Assembly (NCBI GenBank): GCA_016864895.1
Contig: CP046107.1
Coordinates: forward strand, 1,185,741-1,249,740
Length of the DNA stretch: 64,000 nucleotides
Reading direction: 5' to 3'
Source of the DNA: Neisseriaceae bacterium
GTDB lineage: Bacteria > Pseudomonadota > Gammaproteobacteria > Burkholderiales > Neisseriaceae
Both the position numbers and the translations under genes were made by a program. The first letter of the stretch is position 1, and each line of letters begins with the position of its first letter. Under the pieces are notes generated by a model. The model saw only the letters and a program-made list of their open reading frames with translations. It ran no database searches and was not told the origin of the DNA. Positions 1 to 9,108 of this stretch are shown here, piece by piece.

Positions 1-1071
1 GGGAGTACCGTAGCAAGAGATTTAGTCTTGCAAGCTATTGAAAACGGCAAACATATCATTACTGCCAATAAAAAGCTTTTAGCAGAATATGGTAATGAAA
101 TTTTTTCAGTTGCTGAAGCCAATCAAGTGACAGTTAGATTTGAAGCGGCGGTAGCTGGTGGTATTCCAATTATTAAAGTGCTAAGAGAAGGATTAGTAGC
201 CAATAATATTCAATGGATTGCAGGTATTATTAATGGGACGAGTAATTTTATCCTAACTCAGATGAAAGACAACAGTGAGGATTTTGAATCGGCATTGGGA
301 CAAGCTCAAAAATTAGGTTACGCAGAGTCTGACCCAACCTTTGATATAGAAGGTCATGATGCAGGACATAAAATTACAATTATGGCTGCTTTGGCTTTTG
401 GTATTCCAATTGATTTTAGTCATTGTTACTTAGAAGGAATTAGCCATTTAAAAAGTAGAGATATTATGTATGCCAATGAATTAGGATATCAAGTTAAATT
501 ACTGGGAATTACCAAAAGGACAGATAAAGGGATTGAATTAAGGGTGCATCCAACTTTAATTCCAGAGGATCGGTTAATTGCTAGTGTTAATGGTGTGATG
601 AATGCAGTGTATGTAAATTCAGATATGTTAGGTAAGTCTTTATATTATGGTGCAGGAGCGGGTTCGTTATCGACTGCTAGTGCGGTAGTAGCTGATTTAA
701 TAGACTTATCTCGTGAGTTAATTAACCAGTTAAAATATCCTGTGGTACCACATCTTTCCCATTTGCCTAGTGAAGTTAGGGAACTACCTTTTGTTTGTAT
801 TAATGATATTAATAGTTCTTATTATTTAAGGGTGGTAGTAAAAGATCAATTAGGTGTTTTATCGGCATTGACTAAAATATTTGTTGAGCATGATGTTTCT
901 ATTGAAGTAATGATGCAGAAGTCTGATTTTAATGAAGGTATAGCAGAAATTATTATTCTGACACATCTGACTATTGAACATAATATAAAAAAGGTTATGG
1001 CACAGATAGAATTTTTAGAAGCTATGGTGGGTAGTGTTACTATGATTCGTATGGAGTCGTTTCATCAATAA
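1..1071 (+). CDS. hom: Homoserine dehydrogenase, 5' end outside window
   Basis: Catalyses NAD(P)H-dependent reduction of aspartate semialdehyde to homoserine, the branch to threonine and methionine. The frame is open from base 1, so the true start and the N-terminal part of the Rossmann fold lie left of the window; 356 codons are visible, against about 430 residues for full-length enzymes. Seen: the family signature GIINGTSNFILTQM, the catalytic stretch EGHDAGHKI with the conserved Asp and Lys, and a C-terminal ACT domain (from YYLRVVVKDQLGVLSAL) of the type that binds regulatory amino acids. The TTG at position 28 is an internal codon, not the start. The first enzyme of the same pathway, lysC, is 15 kb downstream. 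It converges on the TSUP gene, with 7 bp between the two stop codons. Confidence 0.95.
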   Translation, partial: GSTVARDLVLQAIENGKHIITANKKLLAEYGNEIFSVAEANQVTVRFEAAVAGGIPIIKVLREGLVANNIQWIAGIINGTSNFILTQMKDNSEDFESALGQAQKLGYAESDPTFDIEGHDAGHKITIMAALAFGIPIDFSHCYLEGISHLKSRDIMYANELGYQVKLLGITKRTDKGIELRVHPTLIPEDRLIASVNGVMNAVYVNSDMLGKSLYYGAGAGSLSTASAVVADLIDLSRELINQLKYPVVPHLSHLPSEVRELPFVCINDINSSYYLRVVVKDQLGVLSALTKIFVEHDVSIEVMMQKSDFNEGIAEIIILTHLTIEHNIKKVMAQIEFLEAMVGSVTMIRMESFHQ

Positions 1072-1078
1072 TCAAAAA

Positions 1079-1888
1079 TCAATGTATTAGATCACACATC
1101 ATTTTGGTTCCAATAGTTAGAAGTAGCAGTACAAAAAATACTTTAAGTAATTTAGGATTGCTAATAGCATTTGCCTTTGCCCCTAAAGGAGCAAAAATTA
1201 TTGTGGGTATTGCAAGTCCCATAAAGTAAGGCCAGTACATAAATCCTAGACTATGTTTTGGAAGGATACTAGTGTATTCTAGACCAGCAACGATGTATAT
1301 CATGACACCAACTAAAGCGATCGGAAACCCTAAGGCGGCTGAAGTGCCTAAACTTTTTTTAATATCAATATTATAATGCAAAAAAAAAGGTACGAATATA
1401 GAACCACCCCCTATACCTAGCCAGCTAGATAGTAAGCCTGTGCCTAACCCTGCTAATTTTATTTTAGAACTAGTAAGCTCCCTTATTACTTGATTTTGGT
1501 TTTTTAAGTTAATAATAGATTTAATCGCGACATAGTAAATGAATAAGATGAATAAAATTTGTAGATAATCACTACGAATATATGGGCTGATGAAAGCACC
1601 TAAAGCGGTGCCTAGTATAATAGGAAAAGTCATTTTTTTGACAATGTTCCAATTGATGTTGCCATTTCTATTATGTGTTACCGCACTTGATAAGGCAGTT
1701 AGTACCATTATAGCAAAAGAGGTACCAATAGCTGTTTGCTGTAAATATTCGATATCGCCAAAATTACTTCTTAGCATATAGGCAATAATAGGTATTGTTA
1801 ACAACCCACCTCCTATACCCAATAGCCCAGATAGAAACCCTGCAATACTGGCAATGGGTATGATAAGTAGAAGATCTTGTAGCTCCAT
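1079..1888 (-). CDS. TSUP (TauE/SafE) family membrane transporter
   Basis: 269-residue integral membrane protein of the sulfite exporter TauE/SafE family (inner membrane; substrates of characterised members are small organic or sulfur anions, here unknown). The protein shows the internal duplication typical of the family: the glycine-rich motif GLLGIGGGLLTIPI near residue 22 is repeated as WLGIGGGSIFVPF near residue 156, each at the start of a bundle of hydrophobic helices (about eight in total). Last gene of a tight minus-strand group with the membrane protein (7 bp upstream) and the NUDIX hydrolase, so probably cotranscribed. Start ATG at 1888 is the only one that includes the first repeat. 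Confidence 0.88.
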   Translation of the reverse strand: MELQDLLLIIPIASIAGFLSGLLGIGGGLLTIPIIAYMLRSNFGDIEYLQQTAIGTSFAIMVLTALSSAVTHNRNGNINWNIVKKMTFPIILGTALGAFISPYIRSDYLQILFILFIYYVAIKSIINLKNQNQVIRELTSSKIKLAGLGTGLLSSWLGIGGGSIFVPFFLHYNIDIKKSLGTSAALGFPIALVGVMIYIVAGLEYTSILPKHSLGFMYWPYFMGLAIPTIIFAPLGAKANAISNPKLLKVFFVLLLLTIGTKMMCDLIH

Positions 1889-1895
1889 GATATTT

Positions 1896-2453
1896 TCAAT
1901 GTCCTATATTTGTTTTTTTGGGGATATTAGTTTCTAAAATATATTCTAATTCCTTGATATGAATATTTAAGTATTTTCCTGAGACAACGATATTGCAATA
2001 AGAGCTATTTTTATTAAGTGATTTGGTAGGGTACATTATTTCATATTTCCCTATTTTATTGACTGGAAAAAATAAGTCTGTTTCGAAAACAAACTTATCA
2101 AAGTTTATAATAGAGTGCATTGCTTGGATATCTTGCCACTTAACTTGAAAATTGGGTGCCGAATCAGAGTAAAGTACTAATCCGTTGCTATTCATCACTA
2201 AATAGTTTTTTTGATTTTTGATTATGGCATTGATTGCTTGAAAAAAGTGGTAAAAGCAAATAACAATAATCATTAAACCGATGCTCATAATGCTTATATT
2301 ATAGTAATAATTTTCCAAGTTTGGGTGAAGCAATAAAATACAAGTTAGAATTAAAATCACAAAAGGCTTAATTAAACCAACCAAAATTTTTGGGATGCTA
2401 TGGTATATAACAATTTCTTTCAATAAATTATTTTTCATAATATATTTAAACAC
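1896..2453 (-). CDS. Hypothetical membrane protein with two N-terminal helices
   Basis: 185 residues, not assigned with confidence. Two hydrophobic helices (about residues 26-44 and 52-72) form a hairpin, followed by a soluble C-terminal half rich in beta-prone segments (KNYLVMNSNGLVLYS, VKWQDIQAMHSI). That layout resembles small proteins of the PH-like STM3941 type, but this is only a resemblance. It sits between the NUDIX hydrolase and the TSUP transporter with 6-7 bp gaps, which suggests a three-gene operon read leftward. No signal peptide cleavage site or catalytic motif is visible. Confidence 0.6.
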   Translation of the reverse strand: MFKYIMKNNLLKEIVIYHSIPKILVGLIKPFVILILTCILLLHPNLENYYYNISIMSIGLMIIVICFYHFFQAINAIIKNQKNYLVMNSNGLVLYSDSAPNFQVKWQDIQAMHSIINFDKFVFETDLFFPVNKIGKYEIMYPTKSLNKNSSYCNIVVSGKYLNIHIKELEYILETNIPKKTNIGH

Positions 2454-2459
2454 ATGAAA

Positions 2460-2996
2460 TTATTTTTCAGATAGCCAGTAATTTAATGCAATAAGTGTTT
2501 TGGCATCTTTGATTTTCATCTGAGCTATTGAATTTTTTACTTCTTCTCTGGATAACAAAATAGTTTCCAATATTTCATCAGGATCTGGCTTGAGTTGGCT
2601 GTTCTTCTGTACATCATGAGCTTGGTATAAATACATTTTTTCATCACAAAAACCAGGCGCACTATAGAATGTCTGTAACAATGTAACACTCTTGGCAGTA
2701 TAAGGCGTTTCTTCCGCTAACTCTCGCATAGCGCATTTGGCAGGATCTTCGCCTTGAACATCTAACTTGCCGGCAGGGATTTCTAGCAAAGCTTCGCCAA
2801 CAGCATAACGAAACTGCTTGACTAAAATTACTTTATTGTCCTTAGTTGTTGCAAGAATGCATACAGCTCCCGGATGATTAATGACTATTCTATAACTATT
2901 GTTACCATTGGGTAGTTGAATTTTATCTCGGGATATTTTAACAAAGTTACTTTCATATATGAGATCACTAGATATTTTTCTTTCAGTTAAATCCAT
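2460..2996 (-). CDS. NUDIX hydrolase, ADP-ribose pyrophosphatase type
   Basis: 178 residues, the length of NudF/ADP-ribose pyrophosphatases, which cleave ADP-ribose to AMP and ribose 5-phosphate. The Nudix box is visible: PAGKLDVQGEDP, then REL and AEET. Two details differ from the textbook box: one extra residue between the first Gly and the first Glu, and the EExG glycine is replaced by Pro (EETPY). The catalytic RE...EE core is kept. Downstream FYSAPGFCDEKMYLY matches the ADP-ribose pyrophosphatase subfamily. First gene of the leftward group with the membrane protein and TSUP transporter; about 950 bp of non-coding DNA lies upstream. Confidence 0.88.
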   Translation of the reverse strand: MDLTERKISSDLIYESNFVKISRDKIQLPNGNNSYRIVINHPGAVCILATTKDNKVILVKQFRYAVGEALLEIPAGKLDVQGEDPAKCAMRELAEETPYTAKSVTLLQTFYSAPGFCDEKMYLYQAHDVQKNSQLKPDPDEILETILLSREEVKNSIAQMKIKDAKTLIALNYWLSEK

Positions 2997-3948
2997 TATT
3001 GATCCTTAATTGTTGCAAATTGTCATTATAGTTTATTTTATTAGGGAATAGGATGGCTAATCAATCATAAAAATATTGAAAAAATCTCAAAAATAATACC
3101 ATAATACCTGGGCTATTATTTCCCTAATTAAGAATATTGGATGTTATGTACAGGATATCAATTTTTGGAGATCCTGATATTTTTGAAAGTTTCTGTATTT
3201 TAAGTAAGAATATTTTAAAGTAAAGTTTAAACACTACATGTAGCAACATAATTCTACTTATTTTAGCCGTATACTCAAAACTGGATTATTTTAATTAGCC
3301 AGTAAAGTGATTAAGAGTGATACTTTTGATAACATTAAAAACCATCAAATGGTAATGAAGGGCGTGATCGAGAGATTCTGCGATTAAGTCGTCATGAGCA
3401 AGAAGCTATTGACAATATAAAACCAAAGAAATAGAGGTAAGATCAATGTCTCTGGATATGGGATAAAAGTGTCTGTATTTTGGCTAAAATGAAAATATTT
3501 TCAAGCAATAAATGTATTAGTTTCTAAAATATGAGAATAAGTTAGTATTGATGGTATCCTCCACCGTTGTAGATAACAAAAATACTGCTTTACAAGATCA
3601 TGAATAACGAATTCAGAAGTTTAGAGAATAAGTCTTGTAAAAGCTATGATTTAGTTTCAGAATGTAAGTAGTATTGATTTAGCCTCTTTTCTTATCCAGT
3701 ATCATACATGAGAAACTGCTATTTGTTGTTTTACAAAGTTTTCTTGGTGAAAAAGTAATTAATTTGTCCATAGGGGTTCAATGTTATGTTAAAGACAAGA
3801 TAGTTGACTTATGAAGTTTATGTATTCTGATTTTGGTATAGATTAAAAATTAATATTAAGATAACAATAAAAATGATAACATTTTATCCGTTCTATTGAA
3901 TTTAGAATCATTGTAACTTAATTATGAAGGATGAAGGAAATACTAATC
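2997..3948. other. Long intergenic region, probable gene debris
   Basis: About 950 bp between the divergent NUDIX hydrolase and ugpQ genes with no credible gene. All six frames are broken by stops at short intervals. One stretch reads like a protein tail: 3339-3434 (+), bounded by stops, begins KPSNGNEGRDREILRL and is charged and helical. I do not recognise it. No tRNA, CRISPR or long repeat seen. Promoters for the flanking genes should lie at the two ends, but none is strong enough to mark. Confidence 0.5.
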
Positions 3949-4713
3949 ATGAATAAGCATGATATAAGTCTTGAAAATTGGCTGTATCCTCGATGGATAG
4001 CACATCGAGGTGGGGGTAACGTTGCACCTGAAAACACCCTAAAAGGATTTGAATTGGGGTATGAATCTGGTTTTATAGGTGTAGAATTTGATGTGAAAAT
4101 AACCAAAGATAATCAATCTGTTGTTATTCACGATGATGATTTAAAGAGAGTCGCTGGAGTTGATGTTCAAGTAAAAGATTTATTGTTAGAAGAAATTACT
4201 CGTATTGATGTAGGTACTAACTATCCACATTATCAACCTGCTTATGTACCGAGTCTGAAAGAAATTGCTGATTTTTGTGTGTGTAATAATATTGCTAGTA
4301 ATGTTGAAATAAAACCTTGTTTGGGTAGAGAAATATGTACAGCAGAGATAGTAGCTAAAGATACTATTGAGTTCTGGCAAAATAGTCTTATTCCCCCGTT
4401 ATTTTCTTCATTTTCTTTAGATGTCTTACAAAAACTAAAAGAAATATATCCAGATAGTCTAAGGGGATTATTGATTGAAAAATGGGATAGTGATACAGAA
4501 ATTATTAACCAACTAAAAACATTGCAATGTATTTCGTTACACGTACCTGAAAAAGATCTGACTGAATCTAGAATTTCTAAGATTAGAAAAGAAGGGTATG
4601 CAGTTTTGGCATGGACAGTCAATGACTTAGATAGAGCAAAAGAGCTCATCTCATGGGGGGTTGATGGTGTGATTACTGATCTAATTGATCAAAGTTTTCA
4701 AATAATAGAATGA
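3949..4713 (+). CDS. ugpQ: Glycerophosphodiester phosphodiesterase
   Basis: Hydrolyses glycerophosphodiesters (deacylated phospholipid head groups) to glycerol 3-phosphate and an alcohol. 254 residues without a signal peptide, like cytoplasmic UgpQ. GDPD family motifs: HRGGGNVAPENTL with the first catalytic His, EFDVKITKD with the metal-binding acids, VVIHDD with the second His, and the C-terminal WTVNDLDRA and GVDGVITD. I chose ATG at 3949 because AAGGA lies about 10 bp before it; the ATG at 3931 has the AAGG directly abutting it. Followed after 78 bp by the ugpBAEC transporter genes, so uptake and hydrolysis are linked; in E. coli ugpQ is the last gene of the same operon rather than the first. 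Confidence 0.93.
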   Translation: MNKHDISLENWLYPRWIAHRGGGNVAPENTLKGFELGYESGFIGVEFDVKITKDNQSVVIHDDDLKRVAGVDVQVKDLLLEEITRIDVGTNYPHYQPAYVPSLKEIADFCVCNNIASNVEIKPCLGREICTAEIVAKDTIEFWQNSLIPPLFSSFSLDVLQKLKEIYPDSLRGLLIEKWDSDTEIINQLKTLQCISLHVPEKDLTESRISKIRKEGYAVLAWTVNDLDRAKELISWGVDGVITDLIDQSFQIIE

Positions 4714-4738
4714 GGATAATTTTTTGTCACATATGGTT

Positions 4739-4747
4739 TGCTATAAT
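4739..4747 (+). promoter_or_regulatory. Extended -10 promoter of ugpB
   Basis: TGCTATAAT: a perfect TATAAT at 4742-4747 preceded by the extended -10 TG, 45 bp before the ugpB start codon. No good -35 at 16-18 bp (only a T-run), as is usual for extended -10 promoters. It would let ugpBAEC be transcribed separately from ugpQ. I see no clear Pho box. Confidence 0.6.
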
Positions 4748-4791
4748 CACATAACGTACAATTCACACGCAATAGTTAGAAGGGATATTAA

Positions 4792-6135
4792 ATGTTTTTA
4801 AAAAAAATTAAATTAGGTGTAGTTTTATTTTCCAGTTTGGCTGCTCTTTATGCTTGTGGTGATGGAGGGAAGTCATCCAATAATGAAATTGTTTTTTGGC
4901 ATTCTTTTAGTGGTGGATTAGGTAACGAGTTAAATGCCATTATCGATGATTTTAATCAGGCAAATCCGGATATTAAAGTTAAAGCTATTAATAAGGGTAG
5001 TTATGATGATGCCTTAAATGCGGGTATTGCTGCTGTTCGTTCTAATAATGCTCCTGACATACTGCAAGTCTTTGAAGTAGGAACTGCTACAATGATGTAT
5101 TCAGGTAATATCATTAAGCCAGTTAGTCAGCTGATGGAAGAAGTGGGCATCCCATTCAATTCTTCTGATTTTGTGGATGCTGTAGCTGCTTATTATTCAG
5201 ATAATAATGGTCGTTTAGTTTCTATGCCATTTAATAGTTCTACTGCTGTTTTTTACTATAATAAAGACGCTTTCAGAAACATAGGGTTAGATCCTAATAG
5301 ACCTCCTAAAACATTTGAGGAAGTACAAGAAATAGCTAAGCAGTTGGTTACTAATAAGAACTCAGGGGTAAATTGTGGAGTAACTGTTACATGGCCAGCA
5401 TGGATTTTATTGGAAACTGGTTCCGCAAGAAATAATACTCCCTATGCAAATAAAAATAATGGCTTTGGTGGGATAGATGCACGTATTTCTTTTGATTATC
5501 CCTATTATGTCAGGATTTTAACTGATTTAAGTGAAATGTCTAAAGATAGGAGCTTTGTTTATGGAGGGCGAGGGGATAGAGCTAATGAGTTGTTTACTAC
5601 CGAACAGTGTGCTATGTTGTTAGATAGTTCTGGTAATTACTCTGATATAAAAGCGAATAGTAAGTTCTCATTTGGTGTCGCTACAATACCTTATTATGCT
5701 TCTATTGAAGGTGCTCCTCAAACGGGTATTATTGGTGGTGCTTCTCTTTGGGTATTTAACGGTAAGTCTGAAGCTAAATACAGAAGTATTGCAAAATTTT
5801 TAAAGTATTTATCCTCTCCTAAAGTTATGGCACAGTGGCATCAAAAAACTGGTTATGTTCCTGTTACTAAGGCGGCTTATGCTTTAACCAAAGAGCAAGG
5901 TTATTACGATAGTAACCCGGATGCGGAGGTGCCAATTCAATATTTAAATTCTAATCCAAATGGTAAGAAACTGGGAATCCGTTTGGGTAATTTACCGGCC
6001 ATACGTGATATTGAACAGGCAGAAATGGAAAAGGTTTTTGATTATAAGCTAACACCACAAGAAGCTTTGAGCCATATGCAAGAAAAAGCTAATAAAAAAT
6101 TGGAAGAATTCGAAAAAAATCACCAATCGTTTTAA
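4792..6135 (+). CDS. ugpB: sn-Glycerol-3-phosphate ABC transporter, substrate-binding lipoprotein
   Basis: Extracytoplasmic solute-binding protein (family 1) that captures glycerol 3-phosphate or glycerophosphodiesters for UgpAE-C. 447 residues, close to E. coli UgpB. Homology cues: VFWHSFSGGLGNELNAIIDDFN, APDILQVFEVGTATMM, the QTGIIGGASLWVF segment and a C-terminal EALSHMQEKANKKLEEF helix. The N-terminus (basic start, hydrophobic stretch, then LYAC at residues 19-22) is a lipobox rather than the plain signal peptide of E. coli UgpB, so the protein is probably membrane-anchored. It lies 125 bp before ugpA. Confidence 0.93.
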   Translation: MFLKKIKLGVVLFSSLAALYACGDGGKSSNNEIVFWHSFSGGLGNELNAIIDDFNQANPDIKVKAINKGSYDDALNAGIAAVRSNNAPDILQVFEVGTATMMYSGNIIKPVSQLMEEVGIPFNSSDFVDAVAAYYSDNNGRLVSMPFNSSTAVFYYNKDAFRNIGLDPNRPPKTFEEVQEIAKQLVTNKNSGVNCGVTVTWPAWILLETGSARNNTPYANKNNGFGGIDARISFDYPYYVRILTDLSEMSKDRSFVYGGRGDRANELFTTEQCAMLLDSSGNYSDIKANSKFSFGVATIPYYASIEGAPQTGIIGGASLWVFNGKSEAKYRSIAKFLKYLSSPKVMAQWHQKTGYVPVTKAAYALTKEQGYYDSNPDAEVPIQYLNSNPNGKKLGIRLGNLPAIRDIEQAEMEKVFDYKLTPQEALSHMQEKANKKLEEFEKNHQSF

Positions 6136-6260
6136 AAATTATAGTAACATCATTGTGCTTTCTCATAAATTATGGAGTTCTGTATGTCAGCAACTGACTT
6201 TACGAGGAGATGGTGCAAAAATATGTATTTGGTAACGAAAATTATGGGATTTATTAATTA

Positions 6261-7145
6261 ATGCAAGAAAAAAATGTTTTTAATCATAAGATACTTCCTT
6301 ATTTATTAATTATCCCTCAATTGATTATTGTATTGGTTTTTTTCTTCTTACCAGCAGGGCAAAGCATTTGGAGTTCTTTCTTTGTTACGGATAACTTTGG
6401 TCGAAATCCAAGCTTTGTTGGGCTGGCCAATTATGCAGCTCTCTTTTTAGATGAGGCTTATTATCAATCCATCGTAGTAACGGTTGTTTTTTCAACCCTA
6501 GTTACGTTAATTGGTTTAGGTATTGCATTATTATTGGCGTTAATGGCTGATAATGTCTTAAAAGGTAAGTTATTTTATCGGACTTTTTTAATCATACCTT
6601 ATGCTATAGCACCAGCAGTTGTTGGCGCCTTAATGAATTTTATTTTTTCTCCTTCAGTTGGTATTTTGGCCTTTATGTTAAGAGATTATTTTGGTATTCC
6701 TTGGAACCCATTACTTAATTCTACTCACGCACTAGCTTTGGCCACCATTTCTGCTGTTTGGATCCAAGTATCCTATAATTTTTTATTTTTTTTGGCAGGA
6801 TTACAATCTATTCCTCAATCTGTTATTGAAGCTTCAGCAATTGACGGTGCCGGTCCTTGGAGACGGTTTAAGGATATCATTATTCCTTTATTAGCACCAA
6901 CAACATTTTTTTTATTTATTATGAATATTATTTATGCATTCTTTGAAACTTTCCCCATTATAGATATGACGACTCAAGGAGGCCCCGGAAATATGACTAA
7001 TATTTTAGTTTATCGGGTGTATAAGGTAGCATTTCAGGAAAATAATTATGGTTCATCTGGTGCTCAATCTGTTATCCTAATGTTAATTATTATAACTCTA
7101 ACGTTTATACAGTTTAAGTACATAGAGAAGAAAATCCATTATTAA
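6261..7145 (+). CDS. ugpA: sn-Glycerol-3-phosphate ABC transporter permease UgpA
   Basis: 294-residue inner membrane permease with six predicted helices, one half of the UgpA-UgpE channel. Begins FNHKILPYLLIIPQL and carries the EAA loop EASAIDGAGPWRRFKDIIIP (near residue 193), which docks on the UgpC ATPase. QGGPGNMTNILVY near the C-terminus is also typical of UgpA. Length matches the E. coli protein. Separated from ugpE by 12 bp. The 125 bp between ugpB and ugpA contains no separate gene. Confidence 0.94.
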   Translation: MQEKNVFNHKILPYLLIIPQLIIVLVFFFLPAGQSIWSSFFVTDNFGRNPSFVGLANYAALFLDEAYYQSIVVTVVFSTLVTLIGLGIALLLALMADNVLKGKLFYRTFLIIPYAIAPAVVGALMNFIFSPSVGILAFMLRDYFGIPWNPLLNSTHALALATISAVWIQVSYNFLFFLAGLQSIPQSVIEASAIDGAGPWRRFKDIIIPLLAPTTFFLFIMNIIYAFFETFPIIDMTTQGGPGNMTNILVYRVYKVAFQENNYGSSGAQSVILMLIIITLTFIQFKYIEKKIHY

Positions 7146-7157
7146 ATTGGAACAACT

Positions 7158-8000
7158 ATGGTAGAAAATCGCCCTGTCTTTAATATCTTAAGTCATATCA
7201 TTTTAATTCTTGGGGTTATTGTTATTGTATTCCCTATTTATGTGGCATTTATTGCTTCTACACAAGCATCAATAGATATTAAAGATGCACCGATGTCTTT
7301 GTTGCCTGGTGGAAATATGTGGCAAAATTATAGTACAGCTCTTACAGAAGGCATAACAGGGGGAGCTTCTGTCAATAGAATGCTACAGGTGAGTTTTATA
7401 GTGGCAATGGGGGTTGCTTTGGGAAAGATTATTCTGTCATTATTGGCGGCCTTTGCATTGGTTTATTTTAGATTTCCTCTTAGGAAAACAATCTTTGGCT
7501 TGATTTTTATCACTTTAATGATACCAGTGGAGGTTCGAATTTCACCTACTTATGATATTGTTACTAAATTCAATCTTATTAATACTTATTCAGGAATCAT
7601 TTTACCGTTGATTGCATCCGCTACAGCTACTTTTTTATTTCGACAATTTTTTATGACAGTTCCCCATGAGTTGGTAGAAGCAGCAAGAGTTGATGGTGCA
7701 GGGCCAATGAGGTTCTTTTTTGATATTTTAATCCCTCTTTCCAAAACCAGTATTGCAGCACTGTTTGTGATACAGTTTACTTATGGTTGGAATCAGTATT
7801 TGTGGCCATTGTTGATGAAGACAACAGAAGAAATGTCGACCATAGTTGTGGGCATTAAATTAATGATAGGGACAACTGATAGTACTGTAGATTGGGGGGT
7901 TGTAATGGCAACTGCTATGATTGCTCTAGTAATACCAACTATTGTAGTTTTGGTATTACAAAAGTGGTTTGTAAAAGGTTTAATAGATACGGAAAAATAA
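7158..8000 (+). CDS. ugpE: sn-Glycerol-3-phosphate ABC transporter permease UgpE
   Basis: 280-residue inner membrane permease, partner of UgpA. Six hydrophobic helices and the EAA loop [20 protein letters not shown] (near residue 173), followed by the [13 protein letters not shown] segment typical of this subfamily. ATG at 7158 follows AACAACT without a strong ribosome binding site, but the 12-bp distance to ugpA suggests translational coupling. The stop codon is 2 bp from the ugpC start. Confidence 0.94.
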   Translation: MVENRPVFNILSHIILILGVIVIVFPIYVAFIASTQASIDIKDAPMSLLPGGNMWQNYSTALTEGITGGASVNRMLQVSFIVAMGVALGKIILSLLAAFALVYFRFPLRKTIFGLIFITLMIPVEVRISPTYDIVTKFNLINTYSGIILPLIASATATFLFRQFFMTVPHELVEAARVDGAGPMRFFFDILIPLSKTSIAALFVIQFTYGWNQYLWPLLMKTTEEMSTIVVGIKLMIGTTDSTVDWGVVMATAMIALVIPTIVVLVLQKWFVKGLIDTEK

Positions 8001-8002
8001 GT

Positions 8003-9085
8003 ATGGCTAGCTTAGAGTTGATTAATGTACAAAAAAAGTATCCAGACGGCTATGAAGCCATGAGAAATTTTAATGTCAAGATTGAAGATGGCGAATTTGT
8101 TGTGATTGTCGGGCCATCGGGTTGCGGTAAGTCGACTTTAATGAGAATGATTGCCGGTCTTGAAGAAGTGACTGAAGGGGAGGTAAGAATATGTGGACGA
8201 GTTGTAAACCAGTTAGAGCCTTCTGAGCGGGACATTTCTATGGTGTTTCAAAATTATGCTCTTTACCCTCATATGACAGTATTTCAAAATATATCTTACG
8301 GCTTAAAGATTGCTAAAATACCTAAAGCTGAAATTAAACAGCGCGTATATGACGTTGCTACAATGCTCGGACTACAAGATTTATTGGATCGAAAGCCTAA
8401 ACAACTGTCTGGTGGCCAACGGCAAAGAGTGGCCATGGGTAGGGCGATTGTTCGTGATCCTAAGATTTTTTTATTCGATGAGCCATTGTCAAATTTAGAT
8501 GCGAAACTTCGGGTACAAATGCGTTTAGAGATTAAAAAGCTCCAACGTCAATTAAAAGTTACTAGTTTGTATGTAACTCATGATCAGGTTGAAGCAATGA
8601 CTTTGGCTGATAGAATTATTGTTTTAAATAAAGGTAATATAGAGCAAATAGGCACTCCTGATGAAATATTTAATGATCCAGCTTCCTATTTTGTAGCTGA
8701 TTTTATGGGGTCTCCACCCATGAATTTATTTCCAGTCACTGTGAGTACTTCAGGTGAATTAATTGGTTTTGATTACAAAATCCAATTAAATAGAGAAAAT
8801 AGAAAAAAAGATATTTTGGGGAAAGAGGTTTACCTTGGTATCCGTCCTGAGCACTTAGTAGTAGATGGTAGTGGTTTGCCAATGGAGATTGAAATGATTG
8901 AGTCATTAGGATCTGAGAAGTTATTTCATCTGGTTTCTAATAATAATAATGCAAGATATGTTATGTCGCACCCAATAAAACATATGAATCATCATCATGA
9001 GGTAGGAGAACGAATTAAGTTCTGGGTTGACAATGATATTAATCTGCGTTGGTTTTCAAGAGAGACAGGGAAAAGAATTTATTAG
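8003..9085 (+). CDS. ugpC: sn-Glycerol-3-phosphate ABC transporter ATP-binding protein UgpC
   Basis: 360-residue ATPase (MalK/UgpC type) that powers glycerol-3-phosphate import. Walker [10 protein letters not shown], signature LSGGQRQRV, Walker [13 protein letters not shown] and H-loop YVTHDQ are all intact; the C-terminal 120 residues form the TOBE/OB regulatory domain ([10 protein letters not shown]). ATG at 8003 gives the standard [13 protein letters not shown] start; an upstream in-frame extension runs inside ugpE and is not used. Two bases separate it from ugpE. Last gene of the ugp cluster; the CDF exporter starts 23 bp downstream and could be cotranscribed. Confidence 0.95.
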   Translation: MASLELINVQKKYPDGYEAMRNFNVKIEDGEFVVIVGPSGCGKSTLMRMIAGLEEVTEGEVRICGRVVNQLEPSERDISMVFQNYALYPHMTVFQNISYGLKIAKIPKAEIKQRVYDVATMLGLQDLLDRKPKQLSGGQRQRVAMGRAIVRDPKIFLFDEPLSNLDAKLRVQMRLEIKKLQRQLKVTSLYVTHDQVEAMTLADRIIVLNKGNIEQIGTPDEIFNDPASYFVADFMGSPPMNLFPVTVSTSGELIGFDYKIQLNRENRKKDILGKEVYLGIRPEHLVVDGSGLPMEIEMIESLGSEKLFHLVSNNNNARYVMSHPIKHMNHHHEVGERIKFWVDNDINLRWFSRETGKRIY

Positions 9086-9108
9086 GAACTGGAAGGTCAG
9101 GTTTTATT

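Noticed and set aside
3000-3930. Small RNA gene (RNase P, tmRNA, 6S or 4.5S) in the long gaps
   Set aside because: I looked for the conserved cores (for example GAGGAAAGTCCGGGC for RNase P) in all gaps over 300 bp and found none.
3900-4720. Minus-strand frames opposite ugpQ (135, 62 and 64 codons)
   Set aside because: Antisense shadows of an intact GDPD gene with no motif of their own.
8003-8003. Longer UgpC frame starting at 7892 and longer CDF frame starting at 9049
   Set aside because: Both run into the preceding gene and add residues unlike the families; shorter starts are family-like.
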